Origin: VAZQ01 sp036555745
GTDB lineage: Bacteria; Pseudomonadota; Alphaproteobacteria; Rhizobiales; Xanthobacteraceae
NCBI GenBank assembly: GCA_036555745.1
Contig: DATBKV010000128.1
Coordinates: forward strand, 1-64,000
Length of the DNA stretch: 64,000 nucleotides
Direction of reading: 5' to 3'
Shown: one piece after another, positions 27,282 to 36,525 of the stretch
Numbering within the stretch: the stretch's first letter is position 1
Layout of the letters: every line of letters begins with the position of its first letter
Position numbers and translations under genes: made by a program
Notes under the pieces: generated by a model
Seen by the model: the letters and a program-made list of their open reading frames with translations, nothing else
Databases searched by the model: none
What the model was told of the DNA's origin: nothing

Positions 27282-28241
27282 ATGCCTCGCCGCCGCTGCG
27301 CGATCCTCGACGACTACCAAGACATTGCGCTGAAAGTCGCCGACTGGTCCAAGGTGTCCGGCGATCTCGAGATCAAGGTGTTCCAGCAGCATCTCGGCGG
27401 CCAGGACAATGTCATCAAGGCCCTGCAGGACTTCGAGATCGTGTGCGCCATGCGCGAGCGCACGGCGTTTCCGCGTGCGGTCCTGGAGAAGCTGCCGGAT
27501 TTGAAGCTGCTCATCACCACGGGTCTGCGCAATGCCTCGATCGATGTCGCCGCCGCCAGGGAGCGCAGCGTCATCGTCTGCGGCACCCCCTCGACCGGGA
27601 GCCCGACCTCAGGCATCGCGATCGGCTTGATGCTCGAGCTCACCCGCCGCATCGGCTACGAGCACGCACGGATGAAAGCGGGCGTGCCCTGGCAGAGCAC
27701 CATCGGTTTGGACCTCGAGGGACTGACCCTCGGCGTCCTCGGCCTCGGCAAGCTCGGCACCCGCACCGCCCGGATCGCGCAAGCGTTCGGAATGAAGGTC
27801 ATGGCCTGGAGCCAGAACCTGACGCCTGAAAAGTGTCAGGCGGCCGGGGTCGACTACGTGAGCAAGGAGGAGCTTTTCCGGCAAGCGGATTTCGTCACTA
27901 TCCACCTGATCCTGTCGCAGCGCACGCGCGGGCTCGTCGGTGGGAACGAGCTCGGCCTGATGAAGCCTTCGGCCTACATCATCAATACCTCGCGCGGTCC
28001 GATCATCGAGGAAGCGGCGCTGCTCGCGGCATTGCGCGACAAGAAGATCGCCGGCGCCGGCCTCGACGTTTTCGACATCGAGCCGCTGCCGCTCGATCAT
28101 CCGCTGCGCAAGATGGATAACGTCGTGCTCACGCCGCATCTCGGCTACGTCGCGCTGCAGAACTACCGCGCCTATTTCGCCGGCGTGGTCGACGACATCC
28201 GCGCGTATCTCGACGGCAAGCCGGTGCGCGTGCTGGACTGA
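27282..28241 (+). CDS. D-2-hydroxyacid dehydrogenase (NAD-dependent)
   Basis: 319 residues, the normal length. The N-terminal substrate lobe (CAILDDYQDIALKVADWSKV) resembles the phosphoglycerate-dehydrogenase-like subgroup found in Rhizobiales. The NAD-binding motif is GVLGLGKLGTRTA, the catalytic Arg is in NTSRGPIIEE, the Glu in FDIEPLPLDHP and the His in LTPHLGYVA. It would interconvert a D-2-hydroxyacid and a 2-keto acid in the cytosol; substrate unassigned. It is transcribed toward the L,D-transpeptidase with a hairpin between them. Confidence 0.94.
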   Translation: MPRRRCAILDDYQDIALKVADWSKVSGDLEIKVFQQHLGGQDNVIKALQDFEIVCAMRERTAFPRAVLEKLPDLKLLITTGLRNASIDVAAARERSVIVCGTPSTGSPTSGIAIGLMLELTRRIGYEHARMKAGVPWQSTIGLDLEGLTLGVLGLGKLGTRTARIAQAFGMKVMAWSQNLTPEKCQAAGVDYVSKEELFRQADFVTIHLILSQRTRGLVGGNELGLMKPSAYIINTSRGPIIEEAALLAALRDKKIAGAGLDVFDIEPLPLDHPLRKMDNVVLTPHLGYVALQNYRAYFAGVVDDIRAYLDGKPVRVLD

Positions 28242-28283
28242 GATCTAAAGGCTCGGCGTCCCCGCACACGGTACGATCGCGCC

Positions 28284-28303
28284 GCGCGCCGCAAGCGGCG
28301 CGC
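28284..28303. terminator. GC hairpin between convergent genes
   Basis: GCGCGCCGC (28284-28292) and its complement GCGGCGCGC (28295-28303) form a 9-base perfect stem between the dehydrogenase stop and the L,D-transpeptidase stop. No T-run follows on either strand, so its termination role is a suggestion. Confidence 0.5.
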
Positions 28304-28335
28304 GTGCGGCGACGACAATTGCCGGGAGCGGCAGC

Positions 28336-29574
28336 TCAGCGCGCCATGGCGGAGGGCGGCGGGACGAACGCGGGAGGCATGAACTGCGCACCGCCACCAG
28401 CAGGCGGCAGGGGCGCGGGCGGGCTGGGCGGCGGCGCCGCGGATGCCTCGGACGTGGGCGCGGTGGTTGCGCCAGGCGGCGGCGCCGCCGACGCGGTAGG
28501 CGCGGGCGGCTTGCCCGGCAGCACCACCACGCGCGTTCCGACCTTCACCCGCGTGTAGAGGTCCATGACGTCGTCGTTGGTGAGCCGGATACAGCCCGAG
28601 GACACGAAGGTGCCGATGGTCGAAGGCTGATTGGTGCCGTGGATGCGATAGACCGTCTTGCCGAGGTAAAGCGCGCGCGCGCCCAGCGGATTGGTCTCGC
28701 CGCCCGCCATGAAACGCGGCAGATAGGGCTGCCGATCGATCATCTCCTCCGGCGGGTGCCAATCGGGCCATTCCGCCATCCTGGTAACCCGCTCGGTACC
28801 CGTCCAGGTGAAGCCCTCGCGGCCGACGCCGATACCGTAGCGCAGCGCCTTGCCGTGGCCGAGCACCAGATAGAGATAGGTGTTGGGCGTATCGACGATG
28901 ATCGTGCCGGCCGGCTCCTTGGTGACGTAGTCGACCAGGGTGCGCTGGAACCGCGGCGGCAGCGCCTTCTTAGGACCGGTCTCCGGGCGCACGTCGGGCG
29001 GCAGCGCCGCCATGGCGTGCGGGTCGCCCTGCGTCGATCCCGGTGCGCGCGGATCGATCTGGCCGGGGCCGATGGGCAGCGGCGGCCGGGCCGCCTCCTC
29101 GACCGGAGCCGGCGGCATCGGCGCGCCGTAATAGGGACGGCTGCCGGCAGCCGCTGGCTCATAACCCTGCGGGCCGGGGAGCGGAGCCTCGCGGAAGTAA
29201 CTCTGTTGATAGCCGTCGCGGTAGCCCGGCGGCACCTCGCGATAGCCTCCGGTCGGTGGCAGCGCCGTCTCCTCCGCAGCGGCCGGGCGCCCATACTGGA
29301 CGCCGGCGGGCGGCAGCGGCTCGGTTGCCTGCGGCGCCATCGCGGCCGGCGGCGGCAGCGGCCGGCTCTCGACCTGGGCGTCGTTGATGGGCGCAGCGTT
29401 GTCCGCCTCCGCAACCGGCGGCGCCACGCGATAGGCTGGATAGGCTTGCCCCGACGGATAAGGCTGCGGCGGCGGATAGGCCTGGGGGGGCGGGAAAAAT
29501 TGTGCCAGCGCTTGACCGCTAGCCCCGAGCCCGATCAGTAGCGTCGCAACGGCACCAGCTGTGCGGAAAACCAT
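28336..29574 (-). CDS. L,D-transpeptidase (YkuD domain) with long Pro/Ala-rich N-terminal region
   Basis: 412 residues; GAGGGGGAGGGGGA precedes the ATG. A signal peptide (about 1-24) is followed by some 190 residues rich in Pro, Ala, Tyr and Gln (repeated PPPQAYPP-type runs), then the YkuD domain at about 195-350 with IHGTNQPSTIGTFVSSGCIRL, which contains the catalytic SxGCIR cysteine and the preceding His. A Pro/Ala tail closes the protein. It makes 3-3 peptidoglycan crosslinks or attaches proteins to peptidoglycan. The Pro-rich arm could span the wall. Confidence 0.93.
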   Translation of the reverse strand: MVFRTAGAVATLLIGLGASGQALAQFFPPPQAYPPPQPYPSGQAYPAYRVAPPVAEADNAAPINDAQVESRPLPPPAAMAPQATEPLPPAGVQYGRPAAAEETALPPTGGYREVPPGYRDGYQQSYFREAPLPGPQGYEPAAAGSRPYYGAPMPPAPVEEAARPPLPIGPGQIDPRAPGSTQGDPHAMAALPPDVRPETGPKKALPPRFQRTLVDYVTKEPAGTIIVDTPNTYLYLVLGHGKALRYGIGVGREGFTWTGTERVTRMAEWPDWHPPEEMIDRQPYLPRFMAGGETNPLGARALYLGKTVYRIHGTNQPSTIGTFVSSGCIRLTNDDVMDLYTRVKVGTRVVVLPGKPPAPTASAAPPPGATTAPTSEASAAPPPSPPAPLPPAGGGAQFMPPAFVPPPSAMAR

Positions 29575-29743
29575 TCCCCCTCCCCCTCACGCGATCCCTT
29601 CGTGGCAAATGGGTCACCCACGAACAAGGCACATTCAAGACCATAGGCAGAAAAAATCACCAAGCCATTGATAACGGCCGGTAATGGAACTCTGCGGGAT
29701 TCAACGACTTAGGAGGCACGGCATCGGCCACCTGCGGCAAATG

Positions 29744-30124
29744 TTACCCCTTCTTGCCCTCGCTCAGCACCGCCTTGGCGAGGCGGAAGCAATCGACCCC
29801 GACCGGGATGCCGCAATAGATCGCAATCTGCGTGAGCACCGCGCGAATCTCGTTCGGGGTCAGTCCATTGCGCAGGGCGCCGCGCACGTGCGTTTGAAAC
29901 TCCTCCATTTTGCCGAGCGAGGCGATCATGCCGAGATTGAGGATCGAGCGCTCGCGCGGCGTCAGCGTTTCATCGCCCCAGGCCTCGCCCCAGCAGTATT
30001 GGGTGACGATGCGCTGGAAGTCGCGGTTGAAATCGTCGGCGCTCTTGAGCGCGCGATCGACGTAGTCCGCGCCCAGCACGTTGCGGCGCATCGCCAGACC
30101 GCGGTCGTAGACGTCCTTGTCCAT
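29744..30124 (-). CDS. Carboxymuconolactone decarboxylase family protein (PcaC-like)
   Basis: 126 residues. Of two nearby ATGs, the one at 30124 lies seven bases after GGAGG and is preferred to 30130, which is only one base from it. The CMD pattern is clear: YDRGLAMRRNVLGADYVDRAL, YCWGEAWGDETLTPRERSILNLGMIASL, and NEIRAVLTQIAIYCGIPVG. It resembles gamma-carboxymuconolactone decarboxylase PcaC, but lacks the neighbourhood of a beta-ketoadipate operon. It is the third gene of a tightly packed operon with TIGR02444 and Ldh genes. Confidence 0.9.
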   Translation of the reverse strand: MDKDVYDRGLAMRRNVLGADYVDRALKSADDFNRDFQRIVTQYCWGEAWGDETLTPRERSILNLGMIASLGKMEEFQTHVRGALRNGLTPNEIRAVLTQIAIYCGIPVGVDCFRLAKAVLSEGKKG

Positions 30125-30126
30125 GG

Positions 30127-30666
30127 TCATTCCTCCGTTGTGAGCTCGAGGCGGCGCAGCGCCGCGAGCAGAGTTTCGACTGCCGGCCCGGGAAACGCCG
30201 CGCCAGCGATCGCTTCATAGGCGCTGATATTGGCGCGCGCCGCCGCGGCAGGCGAGGCGGCGGCGCGGCCCCACGGCGCCGCGCGAACGAATTCATACAT
30301 CGCCTCCTGCTGCAGCCGTTCGGCCTCGAGCTCCACCGCCTTGATCCTGGTGCGGAAGAGCTCCGCGGCGGCGGGCGCGACCAGCGCTGGCGGCGATTTG
30401 AGCGCGCGCCGCAGCGCGCGCAAAGGAACGACGGTTGCATCGCGCCATGCCCCGATGCGCCGCTCGAGCTCGGCGACCTCGGTCGCGGAAAGCGCGCGCT
30501 TGTGAGTCGCGTGCCAGAGCACGAACAGCAGCAGGTTGACGTCGACGCCGGCCTCCTCCTGCAGCCGGATGCAGGCCTCGGCGACGTCAGGCTCGCGGTA
30601 GAAGCGCAGCGAGAACCGCCAGAACGGCGATCCTTGCGACTGCGACCGCGGCTCCGCCGTGCTCAT
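30127..30666 (-). CDS. TIGR02444 family protein (DUF2390)
   Basis: 179 residues. The start ATG overlaps the stop of the Ldh gene (ATGA, four bases), a sign of translational coupling. The N-terminal segment FWRFSLRFYREPDVAEACIRLQEE and VDVNLLLFVLWHA are the hallmarks of this uncharacterised family; the rest is alpha-helical. The function is unknown. It is followed by the CMD gene with two bases between stop and start. Confidence 0.85.
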   Translation of the reverse strand: MSTAEPRSQSQGSPFWRFSLRFYREPDVAEACIRLQEEAGVDVNLLLFVLWHATHKRALSATEVAELERRIGAWRDATVVPLRALRRALKSPPALVAPAAAELFRTRIKAVELEAERLQQEAMYEFVRAAPWGRAAASPAAAARANISAYEAIAGAAFPGPAVETLLAALRRLELTTEE

Positions 30667-31769
30667 GCGCGTGCGCTGAGCGGCGCGATGCCGAGGGAGG
30701 TGGCGACGTCGTCCACCTGGGCCAACAGCACCGCGTTGAGTGGGATGCCGTCGCGTTCCCGCTCCTGCCTGCGCGCGCACCGCCCTTGGCCGGGGACGCG
30801 GATCTCGTCGATCCCCGGCAGCCGGCGGGATGAGCACAACTCGCGAATGTGGCGGTCGACTTCGGCCTTGAACACCTCCAGCGGCAGGAAGCGCGCGACA
30901 TCGAGCGCGACCACGAATTGGCCGACATTGAGCTCGCCGCCGGGAGCCAGCGCGAAGTCGCGGATATCGCGTCCGAACGCCGCGCCGTTGAGCGTTCCCG
31001 CGAGCAATCCGATGATGATGGAGAGCCCGCTTCCCTTGTAGCCGCCCATCGGCAGGTAGGTGCCTTCATTGATCCGGCGCGGATCGGTGATGGGCGAGCC
31101 ATCGGTGCGGTTTTGCACCCAGCCCTCCGGCATCGGCCGTCGCTCCAGCTCATGGGTCCTGATCGCGCCGTTCGATGCGAGCGAGGTGGCGATGTCGAGG
31201 ATCACCGGCGCTTCCGTGCCCGCCGGGATCGCGACCGCGATCGGGTTGGTGCCGAGCAGCGGCTCGGTGCCGCCCCACGGCGCCATGTGATTGACGCTCG
31301 ACGCCGCGCCGTAAATGCCGATCATCCCGTGCTCCACCGGGATGGCGGCGTAGGTGGCGCCGGCGCCGGCATGATTGGAGCGGCGCGCGCCGACCCAGCC
31401 GATGCCGCCGGCGCGCGCCAACTCGACCGCGAGCTTGGCGGCACGGGTCATCACCACATGGCCCATGCCGTGGTCGCCGTCGATGAGCGCGGTTGCGGGC
31501 GAGCGCTCGACCACCGTGATGCTGGCACGGGGATTCATGATGCCGCGCTTGAGTTGGCGGACGTAGGCCGCGAGCCGAAACACGCCATGGGCATCCGCGC
31601 CCGTGAGGTCGGCCTCCAGCATCGCGCCCGCGACGGTGGCGGCATCATCCTCGACAAGCCCGCAGGCGCGCATCGCGTCGAGGAGAAATGCACGCAGCGT
31701 GGCGCCGGAAACGCGCCGGATCTCTTTCGATTCAGCCTTGGTCAGCACGAGTGGACCCGGTCTTCGCAT
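30663..31769 (-). CDS. Ldh family oxidoreductase (malate/L-sulfolactate dehydrogenase type)
   Basis: 368 residues. This is the Ldh_2 fold, unrelated to classic Rossmann lactate dehydrogenases: FLLDAMRACGLVEDDAATVAGAMLEADLTGADAHGV, SNHAGAGATYAAIPVEHGMIGI, NPIAVAIPAG and KGSGLSIIIGLLAG are all visible. Members oxidise 2-hydroxyacids (malate, ureidoglycolate, 2,3-diketogulonate) with NAD(P). It heads an operon with TIGR02444 and CMD genes. The substrate is unknown. Confidence 0.93.
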   Translation of the reverse strand: MRRPGPLVLTKAESKEIRRVSGATLRAFLLDAMRACGLVEDDAATVAGAMLEADLTGADAHGVFRLAAYVRQLKRGIMNPRASITVVERSPATALIDGDHGMGHVVMTRAAKLAVELARAGGIGWVGARRSNHAGAGATYAAIPVEHGMIGIYGAASSVNHMAPWGGTEPLLGTNPIAVAIPAGTEAPVILDIATSLASNGAIRTHELERRPMPEGWVQNRTDGSPITDPRRINEGTYLPMGGYKGSGLSIIIGLLAGTLNGAAFGRDIRDFALAPGGELNVGQFVVALDVARFLPLEVFKAEVDRHIRELCSSRRLPGIDEIRVPGQGRCARRQERERDGIPLNAVLLAQVDDVATSLGIAPLSARA

Positions 31770-31860
31770 CGCTTCAAATGCCGCTTCAGAGATGAATCGC
31801 GAACTGTGCCACCCGCAGGGTGCTCCGCGCGGAAAGACCGCGAGATTTAGCCCGGCAACT

Positions 31861-32289
31861 CTATTTACGATACTTCGCCGGCGGCTGCGGGTTGTTCGCG
31901 GGGTTGGTATCGTGCTTGGAGAGCCGCGTGATCAGCTTGCCGCCGACCAGCGGCTGCAGGTCCCGTTCGAGTGCGTCCGCCAGCGGCTTGGCGTAGACTT
32001 CATTGCCGTCGACGTAGAGCGTGAAGGCTTTGAGATACTTCGCCTTCTTTTCCGGATTCTCGATCGTCGCCTTGGTCCATGCGTAGAGCGGATAGTCCGC
32101 GGTGCCGCGTTTTTCCGCCTCCGCCACGTAGCCGGCGAAGGCATCGAATTGCGACTTCATCGTCGCGTGGTGCCGCCCGAGGATATCCGCCAGCGGCTTG
32201 AGTGCCGGATCGTCGGGATCCTGACGCGCCACTTCGGCAAGCTCGTCACCCAGATAGATCCGGATCTGGTAATCCCATTGCGTGTTCAT
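31861..32289 (-). CDS. Conserved-looking protein of unknown function
   Basis: 142 residues with AAGGAG eight bases before the ATG. It starts MNTQWDYQIRIYLGDELAE and is mainly polar and helical, with YPLYAWTKATIENPEKKAKYLKAF in the middle and a Pro-rich NPANNPQPPAKYRK tail. There is no signal peptide or membrane helix. I do not recognise the family. It sits between the Ldh operon and the M24 peptidase on the same strand, with 85-90 bases on each side. Confidence 0.7.
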   Translation of the reverse strand: MNTQWDYQIRIYLGDELAEVARQDPDDPALKPLADILGRHHATMKSQFDAFAGYVAEAEKRGTADYPLYAWTKATIENPEKKAKYLKAFTLYVDGNEVYAKPLADALERDLQPLVGGKLITRLSKHDTNPANNPQPPAKYRK

Positions 32290-32374
32290 GCTCGTTCTCC
32301 TTAGCCGCCGCGGGCGCTCCCCCTCTTCCGGATATGGGCTTGGGTATTCACCAGCCTGCGACGTCTCCCCTCGC

Positions 32375-33682
32375 TCAGCAAGGCGCGACCGCGATCTCCA
32401 GGGGGAAGGCGTCGACGCAGTCGTGGCCGCGCTCGGTCACGATGAAGGTATGCCCGAGGAAGATCCCGAACATGCCGTCAGGCGTGATCGGGTTGGGCTC
32501 GGCCATGATGATCATGCCGGGCTTGAGCACCTTGTCGATCTCCTCGGCCTCGGTGCGCTCGGCAAACACATGCGGCTTGTCGGTGACGATGTCGATGCCG
32601 TGCACCTGGGTAGGACGCGACTGCACGCCGTGCTCGCGGAAGAAGCGGCTGGCGAGCCGCATGTTGTCGGTGGCGTTGCCCGGCCTGATCTCGGCCACGA
32701 TCTTCTTGTAGCCCGGCAGCGTGATCTCCTCCCAGAACTTGCGCACCATGTCGGTCGGGGGCCCGAGCGTGATCGGCGAGCCGATCTGCGCTGAGAGCCC
32801 GTTGTAGCCGGCGGCCAGCTCCATGTTGATGATGTCGCCCGGCTTGAGCCTGCGGTGCGACGGACGCGGATTGCCGAACACCATGGCCGGGTCGGCCATC
32901 GGCGTCGATCCGATGATGAGGAAGTCGATGTCGCCGCCCCCGTCCAGGATGGCGGCGCCAGCGGCGGCGCGCAGCTCGTATTCCGGCACACCCGGCCTGG
33001 CGCGCGCGATCATCGCCTCCATCGCGCGCTGGCACAGCGCGCCGGCCTTGCGCACGCAGCGCAGCTCCTCCTCGCTGTGCACGATAACGAGCTCGTGCAT
33101 GAACCCCTTGGTGAATACAAGCTCGGCGTCCGGCAGCGACCGCCGCAGCACGTTGTATTGGTTGACCGGCAGATAGTCGGCGTGGCGGGCGTCGATCTCG
33201 ACGAGCCCGATGCGTCCGCGCTCGAGCTTGAGTTCCTTGAGACGCTCGACCATCACCTCGGCGTACTTGCCGCTGCGGCTGTGGCGCACGTCCGAGAGCG
33301 CATTGGCGCATTCGCGCCGGCAGGCCTCGGCGTGGGTGCCACCCATGGAAAAAATCAGGGTCGGCTCGCCGTCGAGGGGCACCAACACGTAAGAGGCGAT
33401 CGCGTGCCATTCCCAGTGGCCGGTGAGCCACTGCATGCCGCCGCCGAAGCTCCAGTGGCTGGGCCCGCCCGGCACGATCACGCAATCGAGCTTGTGCTCG
33501 CGCATCTTGTCACGCAGCGCCCGGTAGCGCCGCGCATACTCCTGTTTGGAGAAATGGTCGTAAACCGCGTCGCGGTAATAGGGCGTATCGTGCATATTGG
33601 AGAACGGCGCGTTCTGATCGAGGCGCGTGCGCACCTCCTCCCAGCCCCGGTGCCCGGACGGGGGCTGCGTCTGGATGTTCAT
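32375..33682 (-). CDS. M24 family metallopeptidase / creatinase-like (Xaa-Pro aminopeptidase family)
   Basis: 435 residues with AAGGAGA upstream. The N-terminal creatinase domain (LRDKMREHKLDCVIVPGGPSHWSFGGG) leads to the pita-bread catalytic half from about 215. The metal-ligand pattern is partly unlike a classic peptidase: the usual first metal site reads GGDIDFLIIGSTPM, LKPGDIINMELAAGYNG has a single acid, and HGIDIVTDKPHV and IIMAEPNPI close the site. It may be a C-N hydrolase such as creatinase or an ectoine-hydrolase-like enzyme rather than a peptidase. It lies beside an ABC importer, which could bring in its substrate. Confidence 0.85.
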   Translation of the reverse strand: MNIQTQPPSGHRGWEEVRTRLDQNAPFSNMHDTPYYRDAVYDHFSKQEYARRYRALRDKMREHKLDCVIVPGGPSHWSFGGGMQWLTGHWEWHAIASYVLVPLDGEPTLIFSMGGTHAEACRRECANALSDVRHSRSGKYAEVMVERLKELKLERGRIGLVEIDARHADYLPVNQYNVLRRSLPDAELVFTKGFMHELVIVHSEEELRCVRKAGALCQRAMEAMIARARPGVPEYELRAAAGAAILDGGGDIDFLIIGSTPMADPAMVFGNPRPSHRRLKPGDIINMELAAGYNGLSAQIGSPITLGPPTDMVRKFWEEITLPGYKKIVAEIRPGNATDNMRLASRFFREHGVQSRPTQVHGIDIVTDKPHVFAERTEAEEIDKVLKPGMIIMAEPNPITPDGMFGIFLGHTFIVTERGHDCVDAFPLEIAVAPC

Positions 33683-33772
33683 GGCGGTGTCTCCTTCCCC
33701 TTGCGTATGCTGTTCCGGAATACCGGCTTTTGCTGCCGATCGAGATCCGCGCAGCAGTTCTGAAAGGCGGGC

Positions 33773-34804
33773 CTAGTCCTTGCAATTGCCGATGGTGACG
33801 GGGCCGCCGGCGGCCTCGACCGCCTCCTTGGCGAGCGCGAAGTTAGCGACCTGTTCCGGCGTCGGCTTCTTGTCCTTGTCGATGTCGCCGTTCTCGGCGC
33901 TGTTGTCGATCGACCAGGCGGTGCGCTTGCGGTGCAGGCCGCCATTGACCGACCATACGCAATTCTTGGTCAACACGTCGATCGCGTACTCCACCGCCTC
34001 GGCCGGCTTGCCGGTGGCTTTCTCGATGATCGGCAGGACCTTGGCCCGGTCCTGGTATATCGCCCGGTTGGCCTCGATCATCGCGGCCGCGGTGTCGCGC
34101 AACAGCGCGCGGTCGCGCGCAATCCAGTCGAGCGACGCCCCGTAGGCGTTGAACATGTAGTTCGGCATCAGGTCGGCCAGTTGGACCAGCAGATTGAGCG
34201 TGGGCTTCTGTTTCTTGGCGAGATAGACGTCCTCCGGATGCAGCGCCACGCCGTCGATCTGTCCGGAGACGAGGCCCGGCAGGCGGCCCGCCGTCGCCGA
34301 GGCGATGAAGTGCGCATCGTCGACCGTGAGTCCCGCGGTCTTGAGCACCTCGCGCCCCATGCGCCAGTTGAAGCCGCCGACGCCGCCGCCGGTGGCGCTG
34401 AGCTTCTTGCCCTTGAGGTCGGCCGCGGTCTTCACGTCGGGCGACACCATGTAGGCCTGCGGCATGCGCGGAGCCAGGCCCCAGAACTGCTGCACCTTCA
34501 GGCCGCGGCCGACGGCGACGTCGCTCACGCTCACGATCGCCGAGCCTTGCGCCGCGGCAGCGGTCGAGGCCGCCGACTGGCCGCCTTCGAACTGAATGAT
34601 GGTGGGTTCGATGCAGCGCTTGGCGAACAACCCCAACTCCTTTGCCACATAAGGCGAGGTGTGCACCACGTTGGGCGGCGCCACCGAGACCCCGATATTG
34701 ATCTTGCGCATCGCGGAGCAGGTCTGCGCGTCCGCTTGGTCCGGCATCGCAAGCGCGCAGGCAATAGGCGCCCACACCGCGATTGATCGATAAACGTTCC
34801 ACAT
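33773..34804 (-). CDS. ABC transporter substrate-binding protein (NMT1/SsuA-like)
   Basis: 343 residues; GAGGAG precedes the ATG. A signal peptide (about 1-27) is followed by an NMT1/THI5-like two-lobe domain: INIGVSVAPPNVVHTSPYVAKELGLFAKRCIEPTI, then GGQSAASTAAAAQGSAIVSVSDVAVG, a region like those of SsuA and TauA that contact the ligand. It is the last gene of the operon ATPase-permease-receptor. Ligands in this class include sulfonates, taurine, thiamine precursors and aromatic acids; this one is unknown. Confidence 0.9.
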   Translation of the reverse strand: MWNVYRSIAVWAPIACALAMPDQADAQTCSAMRKINIGVSVAPPNVVHTSPYVAKELGLFAKRCIEPTIIQFEGGQSAASTAAAAQGSAIVSVSDVAVGRGLKVQQFWGLAPRMPQAYMVSPDVKTAADLKGKKLSATGGGVGGFNWRMGREVLKTAGLTVDDAHFIASATAGRLPGLVSGQIDGVALHPEDVYLAKKQKPTLNLLVQLADLMPNYMFNAYGASLDWIARDRALLRDTAAAMIEANRAIYQDRAKVLPIIEKATGKPAEAVEYAIDVLTKNCVWSVNGGLHRKRTAWSIDNSAENGDIDKDKKPTPEQVANFALAKEAVEAAGGPVTIGNCKD

Positions 34805-34843
34805 GGGTTGCTCCTCGTCGTATGCCCGCGCCGCGCGATTCGA

Positions 34844-35707
34844 TTAGTCGTCGTGCGACGCCGCGGTCCAGGGCGCCACATATTTCTCCGCGACCCGCAG
34901 CAGCGCCGTGAGCGTCACGCCGAGCAGGCCCAGCGTCACGATCGGCACGAACATCTTGTCCACCTGGTAGGTACTGGCGGTGCGCACGATCAGATAGCCG
35001 ATGCCGGAGATCGCGGTATAGAGATCTGCGAGCACCATGCCGATCAGGGCGCGTCCGAGCGCCAGCCGCAGCCCGGTCACGATGAACGGCAGCGCCGCCG
35101 GCAGCACGATGTTCCACCACAACTGTCCTTCCGAGCAGCGGAACGCGCGCCCGACTTCGAGCAGCTTCGGGTCGACGCTTTTCACGCCCTGATAGGTGTT
35201 GATCACCATCGGGAAGAAGGCGAATAGGAACAGGATGATCACTTTGGCGGTGGTATCGAACCCGGCCCACAGCACGATCAGCGGAACCAGCGCGACCGAC
35301 GGGATCGAGTAGAGGAAGGTGATGTAGACGGTGAGCGCGACGTCAAGCACCCAGAACCGCGCGAGCAGAAGCCCGATGCCGATGCCCGCCACCACCGCGA
35401 GGGCGAAACCGATGGCGAGCACGACCAGGCTGGGCCACAGATAGGTCCAAAGTTCGCCGCTCAGCACCATGTGATAGGCCGCCACCGCGACCTTGCTCGG
35501 CGACGTGAACAACACCGGGTCGACGTTCCAGGCCGCCAGCTCCCATAACGCCAGCGCGAGCGCGAGCGATACGACACGGATGGCAAGATTGATCAACTGG
35601 CGGCGATTCCGGCGCGCCGCTGCGGCGCGCTCGGCGCGCGCCTGATCGCCGGACAGGTCGGCAGGAGGGCCGGCCACGCCATGATCGGCCTGTTCGAGCG
35701 TGGTCAC
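34844..35707 (-). CDS. ABC transporter permease (NitT/TauT family)
   Basis: 287 residues from GTG at 35707; AAAGGAGG six bases upstream and a GTGA overlap with the ATPase stop decide this start. A cytosolic N-terminus of about 45 residues precedes six hydrophobic segments. The EAA loop, which contacts the ATPase, is visible around DPKLLEVGRAFRCSEGQLWWNIVLPAALPFIVTGLR. It would form the membrane channel with the partner ATPase and receptor. Confidence 0.94.
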   Translation of the reverse strand: MTTLEQADHGVAGPPADLSGDQARAERAAAARRNRRQLINLAIRVVSLALALALWELAAWNVDPVLFTSPSKVAVAAYHMVLSGELWTYLWPSLVVLAIGFALAVVAGIGIGLLLARFWVLDVALTVYITFLYSIPSVALVPLIVLWAGFDTTAKVIILFLFAFFPMVINTYQGVKSVDPKLLEVGRAFRCSEGQLWWNIVLPAALPFIVTGLRLALGRALIGMVLADLYTAISGIGYLIVRTASTYQVDKMFVPIVTLGLLGVTLTALLRVAEKYVAPWTAASHDD

Positions 35708-36525
35708 GCGACCTCCTTTGGCGCTCGCAGGCGCTGCGGCCGCGCGCTGTGCAGCTGCCGCCAGATATGCAAACGCAATTCGGCGAAGCGCGGGTCGGAG
35801 CGCACCGCATCGGGATTGCGTGGCCATCCGAACGGCAGCTCGAGCACCTCCTTGAGACGGCCCGGGCGCGTAGTCATCACCGCGACGCGGTCTCCCAGCA
35901 GGATCGCCTCGTCGATCGAATGGGTGATGAACACCATGGTCTTGCGCTCGTCGGGCCGCTCCATCAGCGCGAGCAGCTCTTCCTGCAGGATCTCCCGCGT
36001 CTGGGCGTCGAGCGCGGCAAATGGCTCGTCCATCAGCAGGATCGACGGATTCATGGCGAGCGCGCGCACCAGCCCTACGCGCTGCTGCATCCCGCCGGAG
36101 AGCTGATACGGGTAATGCGTCTCGAAGCCGGTAAGCCCGACGAGCTCGAGATAATGCGTGACGCGCGCGCGAACGTCAGGCCGCGGCACGCCGGCCATGG
36201 CGAGCCCGAACGCGGCATTGTCATAGACGGTCTTCCACGGTAGCAGACCGAAATGCTGGAACACCATCGCGACGCCGTCGGGCGGGCGCCCGGCGACCGG
36301 TTGGCCATGGACCAGAAGCCGGCCTGCGCTGAGATCGGTCAGGCCGGCGATGCAGCGCAGCAGCGTGGTCTTGCCGCAACCGGAAGGCCCCACCACGCAC
36401 ATGATTTCGTTGCGCCTGACCGCCAGCGATAACTGGTGAAAGGCAACCACGGCGCCGTCGAGGAAGAGCTTGCTGGCGCCCTCGGCCACGATCGCTGGAT
36501 CAACGGACGCGTCCCCCGCCAGCAT
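35704..36525 (-). CDS. ABC transporter ATP-binding protein (NitT/TauT family)
   Basis: 273 residues from ATG at 36525 (GAGGAAG upstream; the long upstream extension has no coding character). Walker A GPSGCGKTT, Q-loop FQHFGLLPW, signature LSGGMQQRVGLVRAL and Walker B LLMDEPFAALD are all present, with the H-loop in ITHSIDEA. It powers the permease at 34844. It is divergent from the second system's ATPase, which has the same family pattern. Confidence 0.95.
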   Translation of the reverse strand: MLAGDASVDPAIVAEGASKLFLDGAVVAFHQLSLAVRRNEIMCVVGPSGCGKTTLLRCIAGLTDLSAGRLLVHGQPVAGRPPDGVAMVFQHFGLLPWKTVYDNAAFGLAMAGVPRPDVRARVTHYLELVGLTGFETHYPYQLSGGMQQRVGLVRALAMNPSILLMDEPFAALDAQTREILQEELLALMERPDERKTMVFITHSIDEAILLGDRVAVMTTRPGRLKEVLELPFGWPRNPDAVRSDPRFAELRLHIWRQLHSARPQRLRAPKEVA

